From the NCBI RefSeq assembly GCF_002551005.1, contig NZ_NVOY01000020.1, positions 1 through 64,000 on the forward strand: a DNA stretch of 64,000 bases. Reading direction: 5' to 3'. The notes below the pieces were generated by a model. It searched no databases and had not been told where the DNA came from. It saw nothing but the letters and a program-made list of their open reading frames with translations. Source of the stretch: Bacillus pseudomycoides. GTDB taxonomy: Bacteria > Bacillota > Bacilli > Bacillales > Bacillaceae_G. This document shows positions 24,590 to 32,316 of this stretch, in pieces. The position numbers and the translations under genes were made by a program. The number at the start of each line of letters is the position of its first letter. Within the stretch, counting starts at the first letter, position 1.

Positions 24590-26014
24590 ATGAAAAAGAA
24601 ATTTATGTTAATGTTGCTGCTGTTTGCTTTGGTGATAGGATTAAGCCCTCGTTCAATAACGCAGGCACAAACCACTAACACGCAAGGTGATCAATTTGAA
24701 CAAGGGAAATATGATTTACAAGCTGAATCTCCTTTCGGGCATAATTGGAACAGGAATTCACCTTATGCTGGAACGGATATTAATAAGATAAAGTGGGAAT
24801 ATAAACTTTACAATAAAGGTGTTCCATACGCTTCTAACAAGCCAGCATTTTCAGCACAGCCAGCAATTGGACGTGATGGAACTATCTATGTAACAAATTG
24901 GAATTACAAGTTGCACGCTTTAAATCCAGATGGTTCAGTAAAATGGGAGAAGGAAAATATAGCAACATCATATAGCACGCCCGTTATTGCTGAAGATGGA
25001 ACTATTTATGTTGCTGGGGGTACTTTAACTGCTTTAGATCCGGATGGTTCAATTAAATGGCAAGTGAAAGGGAAAGGCTCATATACTAATATTCAAGATA
25101 CTCCTGTTTTGGATTATGACGGAACAATTTATGTACGCAATTATAACACAAAACGATTAGAGGCCTATAATCCAGATGGATCAAAGAAGTGGTCATCGAA
25201 TGAAATAACGGTTGGCTCGATTGGAACTAATTCTATGCTCATTTCAAAAGATGGGACGATCTATACGTTAGTTTCGGATCTCGGGAATAAACATCTGTAT
25301 GCTCATGATAAAACCGGTAAGGAATTATGGCATAAATATGTTTGGGGGGAATACGACGGTAAGGGAATTGCTTTAGGCAAAAATAATGAAATATTTGTAA
25401 ATACACAGGACAAATTATATGTTTTTGATAAGAATGGGAACATAGTGCATCAATGGAAAGAAAAAGATAAAGAAGTATTGCTTTCAGCACCTACGATTTC
25501 TTCTACAGATGGAACAATTTATGTGGGTGGGAGAGGTTATATTTACGCATATAATCCAGACTATTCCTTAAAGTGGAAATATCCAATTCCAACTAAAAGG
25601 GATGCTAAGGAGGCACCTGTAATCGATAAAAATGGTGTCATTTATTTTAACACATTTGGTGAAATATATGCCCTAAACCCAGATGGGACGTTGAAATGGG
25701 AAATGCCTAGATCAACAACATATTTTAATTCGACTTCTTCTAATAACTCAATAACAATTAGCAAAGATGGTACTATATATCTTTTAGGTAGTAAAACGAA
25801 TAAGGATCCATATACGGACGACGGTTATGCGTCCTTAATAGCAATCGGAGACTCTTATACAGATAATGTATGTACTAAAGAAAGCACTTATATGGAAGTA
25901 CTGAAATCACTTCGAGCAAAAAGTAAGAAAGCAAAATTAACAGAAGATGAAAAGAAAGAAGCGCGTGATATTTTAAAAGAATTATCCGACGATCTTGATA
26001 AGAAAGATAACTAA
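24590..26014 (+). CDS. Secreted PQQ-like beta-propeller protein (lysogenic-conversion cargo)
   Basis: About 474 residues from ATG 24590 (AGGAGGAAAAC upstream). A Sec signal peptide (KKKFMLMLLLFALVIGL, cleavage near AQA) is followed by about eight repeats with the pattern DGTIYV ... YNPDGSxKW, the signature of PQQ/YncE-like beta-propellers. A helical charged C-terminal tail has KKAKLTEDEKKEARDILKEL. There is no PQQ enzyme context, so a binding or scaffold role outside the membrane is more likely than catalysis. It lies between the tail-tip genes and the holin, a usual place for lysogenic-conversion genes, and has its own upstream gap and terminator (26050). Confidence 0.75.
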   Translation: MKKKFMLMLLLFALVIGLSPRSITQAQTTNTQGDQFEQGKYDLQAESPFGHNWNRNSPYAGTDINKIKWEYKLYNKGVPYASNKPAFSAQPAIGRDGTIYVTNWNYKLHALNPDGSVKWEKENIATSYSTPVIAEDGTIYVAGGTLTALDPDGSIKWQVKGKGSYTNIQDTPVLDYDGTIYVRNYNTKRLEAYNPDGSKKWSSNEITVGSIGTNSMLISKDGTIYTLVSDLGNKHLYAHDKTGKELWHKYVWGEYDGKGIALGKNNEIFVNTQDKLYVFDKNGNIVHQWKEKDKEVLLSAPTISSTDGTIYVGGRGYIYAYNPDYSLKWKYPIPTKRDAKEAPVIDKNGVIYFNTFGEIYALNPDGTLKWEMPRSTTYFNSTSSNNSITISKDGTIYLLGSKTNKDPYTDDGYASLIAIGDSYTDNVCTKESTYMEVLKSLRAKSKKAKLTEDEKKEARDILKELSDDLDKKDN

Positions 26015-26048
26015 GTTCGATTTTTTTAGAATTTAATAGCTTGTAAAA

Positions 26049-26075
26049 AAGAGAGGCAAATGTCTCTCTTTTTAT
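26049..26075 (+). terminator. Terminator after the propeller gene
   Basis: AAGAGAG-GCAAATGT-CTCTCTT stem and five T. It separates the propeller gene from the lysis genes. Confidence 0.65.
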
Positions 26076-26096
26076 TTTGGAAAAGGAGGAAAATCA

Positions 26097-26507
26097 ATGA
26101 ATCAAATTAGTGTGTTAGTAAAATCGTTTATAGCAACATCGGGTGCATTTATCGGTTACTTTTTAGGAGGTTGGGACGTGTCACTGAAAATTTTAGTTAC
26201 AATGTCAGCAATTGATTATGCAACAGGGATGATTGCTGCAGGGTATAACGGAGAGTTAAAAAGCAAAATTGGATTTCGAGGCATTGCCAAAAAGGTAGTG
26301 CTTTTTTTATTGGTCGGAGCTGCTACTCAAGTAGATGCTGCGGTCGGTAGCAACAATGCAGTACGTGAGGCAACTATCTTTTTCTTCATGGGAAATGAGT
26401 TACTTTCTATTCTCGAAAATGCTGGTCGTATGGGTATCAAGTTACCATCTGCATTAACAAACGCTGTTGAGATTTTAAATAGTAAAAACAAAGGAGAGAA
26501 TGAATAA
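26097..26507 (+). CDS. Phage holin (holin 4 / TcdE-like family)
   Basis: 136 residues with three to four hydrophobic segments (about residues 8-25, 30-50, 68-85, 95-110), and the family motif SAIDYATGMIAA followed by SKIGFRGIAKKV. Holins of this family form membrane lesions that release the endolysin. The stop shares a base with the endolysin start (TAATG), so the two are translationally coupled. Confidence 0.9.
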   Translation: MNQISVLVKSFIATSGAFIGYFLGGWDVSLKILVTMSAIDYATGMIAAGYNGELKSKIGFRGIAKKVVLFLLVGAATQVDAAVGSNNAVREATIFFFMGNELLSILENAGRMGIKLPSALTNAVEILNSKNKGENE

Positions 26508-27526
26508 TGACTAAAAAAATTATCGATATTTCAAAATACAATGACGAGATTGATTGGGATGTAGCTGCTCCTAATATCGCTTTGGCAATCTGCCGTGTGC
26601 AATATGGTTCAAATAAAGCAGACTATCTTTACAAACAGCATGTAGAAAATTTAGAAGCTCGTGGCATTCCACATGCTGCATACGCATATGGTTGCTATGT
26701 ATCTGTAGAAGATGCAATTGTGGAAGCGAAAGACTTCATGGATCGTGTTAGCCCTAATGCTAAATTTTTAGTGTTAGACGTAGAAGATGATACATTATCT
26801 AGCTGCGGTGGTACGAACCTGGCAGAAGCATCCCAAGCATTCATAGATACATGTAAAGCCGCAGGGTGGAAAGTAGGATACTATGTATCTCATCATATGT
26901 ACAATTCCTATGGATTACAAAATGTACAAGCTGATTTCCTCTGGATTCCTCGTTACGGAAAAGAACCAGCTTATGCATGTGACTTATGGCAATACGCTGA
27001 TAATGCGACAGGTGGATATGTAGAAGGTATTGGTAATTGTGATGTAAACAAACTTATTGGCGATAAGTCGCTAGAATGGTTTATAGGAAGTGAGTCTCAA
27101 CTTGTTCCTCCACAAGAAGAAGTTTTAGGATACCTTACAACAACTGCTGATGTAGCTAATATCCGTAAAGAACCTAATGTAAATGCACCTATTATGCGTC
27201 AAGCAACAAAAGGACAAGGTCATACGTATTATGAATGGTCTTATGATGGTTCTCATTTCTGGTATCGAGTAAACCCAGAAAACTGGATGCGTGATGATAC
27301 AGCAAGTATCAATAAAGACGGTAAATTACAAGGTGTTGTATGGATAAATGGTACTGACATCAATTTACGTAGAGGCGCATCAACTGGCGACCCTGTTATG
27401 AATAAAATTACAAAGCGTTCTGCTTATGACGTTCATTATCGTTACGAAAATTGGATTTATGTAACGGGCGAGGGCGTTGAAGGTTGGATGTATTTTGATG
27501 AGGAATATGTACATTGGCTTAGATAA
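26507..27526 (+). CDS. Endolysin: GH25 muramidase with two SH3b domains
   Basis: 339 residues. The N-terminal GH25 barrel (about 1-195) has the acidic residues in IIDISKYN, LVLDVEDD and the closing DLWQYAD. It is followed by two SH3-type wall-binding repeats (about 210-270 and 275-339; TADVANIRKEPN and GTDINLRRGAS). It cleaves the N-acetylmuramoyl bond of peptidoglycan for lysis, like PlyB/PlyL-type lysins of B. anthracis phages. Coupled to the holin gene. Confidence 0.93.
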   Translation: MTKKIIDISKYNDEIDWDVAAPNIALAICRVQYGSNKADYLYKQHVENLEARGIPHAAYAYGCYVSVEDAIVEAKDFMDRVSPNAKFLVLDVEDDTLSSCGGTNLAEASQAFIDTCKAAGWKVGYYVSHHMYNSYGLQNVQADFLWIPRYGKEPAYACDLWQYADNATGGYVEGIGNCDVNKLIGDKSLEWFIGSESQLVPPQEEVLGYLTTTADVANIRKEPNVNAPIMRQATKGQGHTYYEWSYDGSHFWYRVNPENWMRDDTASINKDGKLQGVVWINGTDINLRRGASTGDPVMNKITKRSAYDVHYRYENWIYVTGEGVEGWMYFDEEYVHWLR

Positions 27527-27820
27527 TAAAGGGAACCGACTTTTGTATTTTTATTTTTTATGTAATGAGCCCAACACTATCAAGCTAATAAAACAAAGTA
27601 CCTTCTAAAGTGAAAAAATACGCTATTTTTTCTATAAAATTATAGGGAAGGATGGCGTAGGGGGTAGTTAATATTCTTAAGTTGATGGGTATATGATGTG
27701 ATTCTAAGTAATTTAAACTATATTTGAGTAAAACTTTATTAATTATTAGGAGCTTGTCCATTTCGCTTTCTCTCTTTTTTTCATAGTTTATATAAAGTTT
27801 GATAGAAAGGGGGAACCGAA
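27527..27820 (+). other. Intergenic stretch after the endolysin
   Basis: AT-rich, with no gene-like frame. It contains a short G-rich island (GGCGTAGGGGGTAG near 27650). Nothing else was recognised. Confidence 0.4.
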
Positions 27821-27958
27821 ATGGTAATAACTTGTATTGCTCAAGTTAACGATCAATTTTTCCTAGTTACCGAAGTTGATGGAGTTGAAATTAGAGTTCG
27901 TATTTCAGCTCAATTGGCAGCAATTTTGAAGGCATTAGGTGTACCATCATGCGAATAG
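27821..27958 (+). CDS. Small protein, 45 residues, unknown
   Basis: ATG 27821 follows AAAGGGGGAACC with normal spacing. The protein (MVITCIAQVNDQFFLVTEVD ... KALGVPSCE) looks like a single compact beta-hairpin plus helix with two Cys residues. The good ribosome site and natural composition support a gene. It lies between the endolysin and a duplicated endolysin tail, so it may have arrived with that rearrangement. No family was recognised. Confidence 0.6.
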   Translation: MVITCIAQVNDQFFLVTEVDGVEIRVRISAQLAAILKALGVPSCE

Positions 27959-27985
27959 TAAGTGATAAGTGAGATTTCTTCATAT

Positions 27986-28053
27986 TGAATGAAGGTGAAG
28001 GCGTTGAAGGTTGGATGTATTTTGATGAGTCTTATGTGAATCGGTTGAGATAA
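27986..28053 (+). pseudogene. Duplicated 3' end of an endolysin gene
   Basis: The stretch encodes GEGVEGWMYFDESYVNRLR and a stop. It is nearly identical to the last 20 codons of the endolysin (GEGVEGWMYFDEEYVHWLR, 27470-27526). There is no upstream open frame, so this is the remnant of a second lysin gene, lost when the present lysis cassette was exchanged or a deletion occurred. Confidence 0.75.
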
Positions 28054-28058
28054 CTAAC

Positions 28059-28097
28059 AAAAAGCCCTGATGAAGTAGAGCATCAGGGCTTTTTGTT
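28059..28097 (+). terminator. Strong terminator at the end of the lysis region
   Basis: AAAAGCCCTGATG...CATCAGGGCTTTTT forms a perfect stem of at least 12 bp with a T-run directly after the lysin remnant. Confidence 0.8.
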
Positions 28098-28505
28098 GTT
28101 TGATAAGATAACGGCTATCTAATCAAACTTTTGTTATGACATTACAAATACAAAAGTGAGTTGTGTTAAAACACTATATAAAGATAACATATTATACCTA
28201 TTATTGGAAGTGTTTTTGTTAATAAAAGTAAAACAAATTAAATAATGGAGAGAGTTAACTCTTATAAGTCGGCTCTTTTTTTATGTACATATAAAATCAC
28301 AGTCGTCACATCATTCCAAAGGTAAACAAAGACTAGTCACATAAAAAAGAATAGCATCAATTTGATTGGCTATATTGTTTCTTTTCCTTTTATAAACAAA
28401 CTTTTCCTTTTTTTGCTATAATTAAATTACAGAAAACTCACGGGATTTACGAACGTTTGTTTTGTTATTTAGCCTGAAGAGTGATAATATAGGAGGTATA
28501 GTTTA
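28098..28505 (+). other. Leader region of the cargo operon
   Basis: AT-rich with no gene. It contains the promoter described at 28414, a GAGAGTTAACTC palindrome near 28246-28262, and a T-run at 28273-28280 that could terminate read-through. Confidence 0.4.
28414..28464 (+). promoter_or_regulatory. Extended -10 promoter and LexA-like box before the cargo operon
   Basis: TGC-TATAAT (28414-28422) is an extended -10; no good -35 is seen. Downstream at 28450-28463 lies CGAACGTTTGTTTT, two mismatches from the Gram-positive SOS box (CGAAC-N4-GTTCG type). SOS control of the four cargo genes is possible but not established. Confidence 0.4.
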
Positions 28506-29552
28506 ATGAAGAATGATGTAATTGAATATGTTAGGTTTTCAGAGTTGGATGTGAAAGATTCTTTTTTTTCAAGTCTAGTAGCTGATTATGAGGGGTTTGA
28601 AAAGTGGTTTGAGAAAAAAACAACTCAAGATGAGTTGGCTTATATTCTTAAGGAAGATGAATTACAGGGCTTTTTATATCTTAAAGAAGAAATTGAAGCT
28701 GATTATACGATTAATCCGAGATTTGAAAAGAAAAGACGTCTTAAAATTGGTACTTTTAAAATAGAAGCACATGGGACCGTTTTAGGAGAACGATTTATTG
28801 GTTTAATTTTAAAGAGAATGATTGAAGAAGATTATTTAGAATGTTATGTAACTGTTTTTGAAAAACAAAAACCATTAATTAGGCTATTTGAGAAATATGG
28901 TTTCTCTCTTTGGGGAACAAAAGAAAATGGTGAGTTGGTTTATGTAAAGTCATTAGAAGTGAATAATGATATTTATAAAGACTTTCCGTGTATTCAAATA
29001 GAAAATAATAATAAGTTTTTACTTTCTATTTATCCTAAATACCATACAAAGTTATTTCCCTATTCCAAGTTACATACAGAAAAAGGTCATAAAATAGAAG
29101 ATTTGTCTTTTACAAACACTGTTGAAAAAGTTTATTTAGCAGGTATGACTGGAATGGAAGCAATTAAATCTGGAGATATAGTTGTTATTTATAGAACTGC
29201 TGAGTATGGAAAATCTGCTGAGTGGAGCTCTGTTGTAACTTCAGTATGTACAGTTGTGGAACGAAGAAATATTAGAGAATTTGATACAATTGAAGATTTT
29301 ACTAAATATTGTGGGAAAGGAACAATATTTAGTAGAGGCGAATTAGAGGAACTGTGGAGTTTAAAAAAATACCCTCATATTATTAAAATGCTTTATAATA
29401 TATCATTATCTAAACGAATTGTTAGACATGACCTGATTGAAGAAGGGATAATTGATAGAAAGGACTATGCAGGATTTATTCCACTAACAAATTTACAATT
29501 TGAAAAGATTTTAGAATTAGGTGAGGTAAATGAAAGTTTTATTATCGATTAA
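28506..29552 (+). CDS. GNAT acetyltransferase-like domain fused to a PUA-like domain
   Basis: 348 residues with AGGAGGT upstream. The N-terminal half (about 1-150) has the GNAT layout: IGTFKIEAHGTVLGERFIGLILK as the acetyl-CoA region and PLIRLFEKYGF as the terminal helix typical of GNATs. The C-terminal half (about 175-345) has a PUA/EVE-like look (VEKVYLAGMTGMEAIKSGDIVVIYR, then VCTVVERRNI, typical of readers of modified nucleic acids). First of four tightly packed genes: the next starts 23 bases before its stop. Function unknown; a tRNA- or nucleic-acid-directed acetyltransferase is a reasonable guess. Confidence 0.7.
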   Translation: MKNDVIEYVRFSELDVKDSFFSSLVADYEGFEKWFEKKTTQDELAYILKEDELQGFLYLKEEIEADYTINPRFEKKRRLKIGTFKIEAHGTVLGERFIGLILKRMIEEDYLECYVTVFEKQKPLIRLFEKYGFSLWGTKENGELVYVKSLEVNNDIYKDFPCIQIENNNKFLLSIYPKYHTKLFPYSKLHTEKGHKIEDLSFTNTVEKVYLAGMTGMEAIKSGDIVVIYRTAEYGKSAEWSSVVTSVCTVVERRNIREFDTIEDFTKYCGKGTIFSRGELEELWSLKKYPHIIKMLYNISLSKRIVRHDLIEEGIIDRKDYAGFIPLTNLQFEKILELGEVNESFIID

Positions 29553-29916
29553 ACCAGAATTTGTACAAGAAATAATTTTAGGAAAAAAAAGATTTGAATA
29601 CAGAAAAAGTATTTTTAAAAGAAAGGATATTTCTTCGGTTGTAGTTTATGCAACTAAACCATACGGTAAAGTTGTTGGGGAATTCGAAATAGAAGATATA
29701 CTAATGGATAAACCTTATAATATATGGAAAAAAACAAAAGACTACTCTGGAATAACGAAAAGTTATTTTAATAGTTATTTTGAGGGGAGACAAACAGGAT
29801 TTGCCATTCAAATCAAAGAGTTTAAAGAATATGAAGTACCTTTAGATCTACTTGATTTTGACAACACTTTAAAGGTAGCTCCTCAATCGTTTTGTTATAC
29901 AAATGGAGGAATATAA
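29530..29916 (+). CDS. ASCH-domain protein
   Basis: 128 residues. LLSIKPEFVQEIILGKKRFEYRKS is the typical opening of ASCH/PUA-like proteins, with the KxxE-YRK signature. It is followed by VVVYATKPYGKVVGEFEIEDIL and a GFAIQIKEFKEYE strand. ASCH domains bind RNA or modified bases and some cleave RNA. Overlaps the previous gene by 23 bases and is followed after 2 nt by the kinase gene. Role in the operon unknown. Confidence 0.82.
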   Translation: MKVLLSIKPEFVQEIILGKKRFEYRKSIFKRKDISSVVVYATKPYGKVVGEFEIEDILMDKPYNIWKKTKDYSGITKSYFNSYFEGRQTGFAIQIKEFKEYEVPLDLLDFDNTLKVAPQSFCYTNGGI

Positions 29917-29918
29917 TA

Positions 29919-30437
29919 ATGGATTATATTTTTTTATCAGGTATACATGGAGTAGGAAAGTCAACTTTGGCTGCGAAATTAAAAAATGTGATAGATATTA
30001 AATCTTTCTCTGTTAGTGATTTAATTAGAAAAGCTGGTAAACGTATAAATACCTCTACGAAGAATACGAACGGTATTGCACAAAATCAAGAATTATGGAA
30101 AAATGAATTAAATAAGCAAGATAATGATGGTTCGATTCTGTTGTTAGATGGACATTTCTGTTTATTAGATCTTGAAAAAAATATAACTGCATTACCCTTC
30201 GCAACTTTTAAAGGTACTCATATGACAAAAATTATTTTTATGCAGGATAAACCTCAGGTAATAAGAGAAAGATTATTGAAACGGGATAACAATGAATACT
30301 CAATTGAACTTTTAGCAGAATTTCAGAATTCTGAGATGCGACAGGCAATTAAATATTCAGAGGAAAATAACATTAAGTTATTTATTTACGATGAAAATGC
30401 ATCTTTCTCAGACTTAATAAATTTTATTACTAGGTAA
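29919..30437 (+). CDS. P-loop nucleoside/nucleotide kinase-like ATPase
   Basis: 172 residues from ATG 29919, behind GGAGGAAT; a longer TTG frame begins at 29892 inside the ASCH gene. Walker A is SGIHGVGKSTLA (residues 6-17). A DGHFCLLD motif (about 71-78) and a lid-like RERLLKRDNNEYS follow, as in AAA_17/AAA_18-type small kinases. Substrate unknown; a nucleotide or RNA end is most likely. Member of the four-gene cargo operon. Confidence 0.75.
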   Translation: MDYIFLSGIHGVGKSTLAAKLKNVIDIKSFSVSDLIRKAGKRINTSTKNTNGIAQNQELWKNELNKQDNDGSILLLDGHFCLLDLEKNITALPFATFKGTHMTKIIFMQDKPQVIRERLLKRDNNEYSIELLAEFQNSEMRQAIKYSEENNIKLFIYDENASFSDLINFITR

Positions 30438-30465
30438 AGTTTCATACTTAGAGGTGATTAACACT

Positions 30466-30705
30466 ATGCTACATAATTTGAAAATAAACAAAGAATTTTT
30501 TTTACCTGTTTTAGAACAAATTAAGACTTTTGAAATTAGAAAAAATGACCGAGATTTTCATATAGGTGATAAAGTTGTTCTCAATGAATGGGATGATGAA
30601 AAGAAGCAACATACAGGGCGGAAAGTTAATGTAGAAATCACCTATATTACAGATTACGAACAAAAAGATAATTATGTAGTTTTTAGTTTTAAATTAATAC
30701 TGTAA
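30466..30705 (+). CDS. DUF3850 (ASCH-like) protein
   Basis: 79 residues from ATG 30466 with GAGGTGATT upstream. LHNLKINKEFFLPVLEQIKTFEIRKNDRDF then IGDKVVLNEWD matches the DUF3850 family, a short ASCH/PUA-like fold common in phages (motif noted as a region, residues 2-30). This is the second or third PUA-fold protein of the operon. A terminator follows at 30728. Confidence 0.85.
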   Translation: MLHNLKINKEFFLPVLEQIKTFEIRKNDRDFHIGDKVVLNEWDDEKKQHTGRKVNVEITYITDYEQKDNYVVFSFKLIL

Positions 30706-30727
30706 CCTTTTTAGAATAAATTATTAT

Positions 30728-30757
30728 GACAACTCATAGGGGTTGTCTTTTTTTAGA
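30728..30757 (+). terminator. Terminator of the cargo operon
   Basis: GACAAC-TCATAGG-GGTTGTC stem followed by seven T. Confidence 0.75.
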
Positions 30758-30858
30758 CGTTTTTGTTTGAATAAATATATCATGTGTAATCTTCACACAT
30801 AAACTCATCGTCAAAGAAAAACTTAGTCATTAGATTATCTACAATACCGTTAAAATAA

Positions 30859-31098
30859 ATGTACATGGAAGAAATAAAGAGCGGTCGCTTATTTTGTTGT
30901 TACCCTATTGGTGTAAACTTGATGCGCCTTATGGCAACAAAAAATATTTATTTTGTGCCGTTTGGGCAAGATGCACCGCATAATAAACCGAACTCTATGG
31001 TAGCGCGTATGGAATTACTGCAAGATACAATTGTTGAATCGTTGGAAGGAAAACAACTGCAACCTGTAGTTGTAGAAAAATTCAAGTATATGAATTAA
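30859..31098 (+). CDS. spoVFB: Dipicolinate synthase subunit B, 3' part of a split gene
   Basis: From GVNLMRLMATKNIYFVPFGQ (about 30910) to the stop, the frame is the C-terminal third of SpoVFB (DpaB), the flavoprotein-like subunit that with SpoVFA makes dipicolinic acid for the spore core. The 17 codons before that point (MYMEEIKSGRLFCCYPI) are unrelated and belong to the inserted element. The protein is therefore incomplete unless the element is excised. Its usual downstream neighbour asd is in place. The junction lies near 30905-30912. The 5' part is outside the window. Confidence 0.9.
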   Translation: MYMEEIKSGRLFCCYPIGVNLMRLMATKNIYFVPFGQDAPHNKPNSMVARMELLQDTIVESLEGKQLQPVVVEKFKYMN

Positions 31099-31180
31099 CA
31101 ATCAAAAAACAGACAATTTTTTTCATGAAACCATCATTCTTATCGCAGAATATGATAAAATTAATTCTATTAAGAATGAG

Positions 31181-31207
31181 AAGGAGTATTTGTTACTCCT
31201 TTTTATT
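31181..31207 (+). terminator. Terminator between spoVFB and asd
   Basis: AAGGAGTA-TTTGT-TACTCCTT stem followed by TTT. It would separate sporulation-specific spoVFB transcription from asd, which probably also has its own promoter. Confidence 0.65.
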
Positions 31208-31247
31208 CTAAGTATAGAAGGATTGGTACCTAGAAAGGGGCATAGTG

Positions 31248-32294
31248 ATGGAAAAGAAAAAATCTTTTCATGTCGCTGTAGTTGGAGCAACCGGCGCAGT
31301 TGGTGAACAAATGTTAAATACTTTAGAGAAACGTAATTTTCCAATTGGAAAGTTATCGTTACTTTCATCTAAACGTTCTGCAGGTAAAACGCTTTTATTT
31401 AAAGGAGACGAAGTAACGGTACAAGAAGCTACTCCTGAAAGTTTTGAAGGAGTGGATATTGCACTCTTCAGTGCGGGTGGATCTGTATCAAAACAATTAG
31501 CACCAGAAGCAGCAAAACGCGGTGCAATCGTTGTCGATAATACGAGCGCGTTTCGCATGACAGAAAATGTTCCGCTTGTTGTACCAGAAGTAAACGAAAA
31601 AGATTTATTAGAGCATAATGGAATTATTGCAAATCCAAACTGTTCTACCATTCAAATGGTAGTTGCTCTTGAACCAGTTCGTCAAAACTTTGGTTTAAAA
31701 CGAGTAATCGTTTCCACATATCAAGCTGTATCAGGAGCAGGTGCGGCTGCAATTGAAGAGCTTCATGAACAATCACAAGCCATTTTAAATGGTGAAGAAG
31801 TAAAAGCAAATGTTTTACCAGTAAAAGGTGATGAAAAGCATTATCCAATTGCATTTAATGCGATTCCACAAATTGATAAGTTTGAAGATAATGGCTTTAC
31901 ATTTGAAGAAATGAAAATGATAAATGAAACAAAGAAAATTATGCATATGCCAGATCTTGAAGTAGCGGCAACATGTGTCCGCTTGCCGGTTGTATCAGGT
32001 CACTCTGAATCGGTGTATATTGAAGTGGAAAAAGAAGGTGTAACAGTAGAAGAGCTGCGTACCCTGTTAGCGAATGCAGAAGGAGTTGTACTGCAAGATA
32101 ATCCAGCAGAACAAGTATATCCAATGCCAGCAACTGCAGTTGGTAAAAACGAAGTATTCGTTGGTCGCATTCGTAAAGATTTAAACAATGATAAAGGATT
32201 CCATCTTTGGGTCGTATCTGATAACTTATTAAAAGGTGCTGCATGGAACTCTGTTCAAATTGCAGAACGATTAGTGAAATTACAATTAGTGTAA
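31248..32294 (+). CDS. asd: Aspartate-semialdehyde dehydrogenase
   Basis: 348 residues from ATG 31248 (AGAAAGGGG upstream; GTG 31245 is too close). It reduces aspartyl phosphate to aspartate semialdehyde in lysine/diaminopimelate, threonine and methionine synthesis. NADP site [12 protein letters not shown] (about 10-21), catalytic Cys in NPNCSTIQ (about 130) and the substrate-binding region ending in [14 protein letters not shown]. First of the asd-dapG-dapA cluster, which also feeds dipicolinate synthesis from the adjacent spoVF genes. Confidence 0.97.
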   Translation: MEKKKSFHVAVVGATGAVGEQMLNTLEKRNFPIGKLSLLSSKRSAGKTLLFKGDEVTVQEATPESFEGVDIALFSAGGSVSKQLAPEAAKRGAIVVDNTSAFRMTENVPLVVPEVNEKDLLEHNGIIANPNCSTIQMVVALEPVRQNFGLKRVIVSTYQAVSGAGAAAIEELHEQSQAILNGEEVKANVLPVKGDEKHYPIAFNAIPQIDKFEDNGFTFEEMKMINETKKIMHMPDLEVAATCVRLPVVSGHSESVYIEVEKEGVTVEELRTLLANAEGVVLQDNPAEQVYPMPATAVGKNEVFVGRIRKDLNNDKGFHLWVVSDNLLKGAAWNSVQIAERLVKLQLV

Positions 32295-32316
32295 ACGGCT
32301 AAAAGAAGGTGCAAAA

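Larger units (their letters stand above)
1..30909. mobile_element. Right-hand part of a prophage-like element inserted in spoVFB
   Basis: Everything left of the spoVFB 3' fragment is foreign to the usual spoVFA-spoVFB-asd order. It holds a complete late siphovirus module (terminase to endolysin), cargo genes and sporulation-type genes. The right boundary is placed where SpoVFB homology begins, near 30905-30912. The left end and the early phage genes (repressor, replication, true integrase or large recombinase) are outside the window. An element named vfbin interrupts spoVFB in B. weihenstephanensis KBAB4 and is excised in sporulation (recalled knowledge). That this is the same kind of element is an inference. 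Confidence 0.8.
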
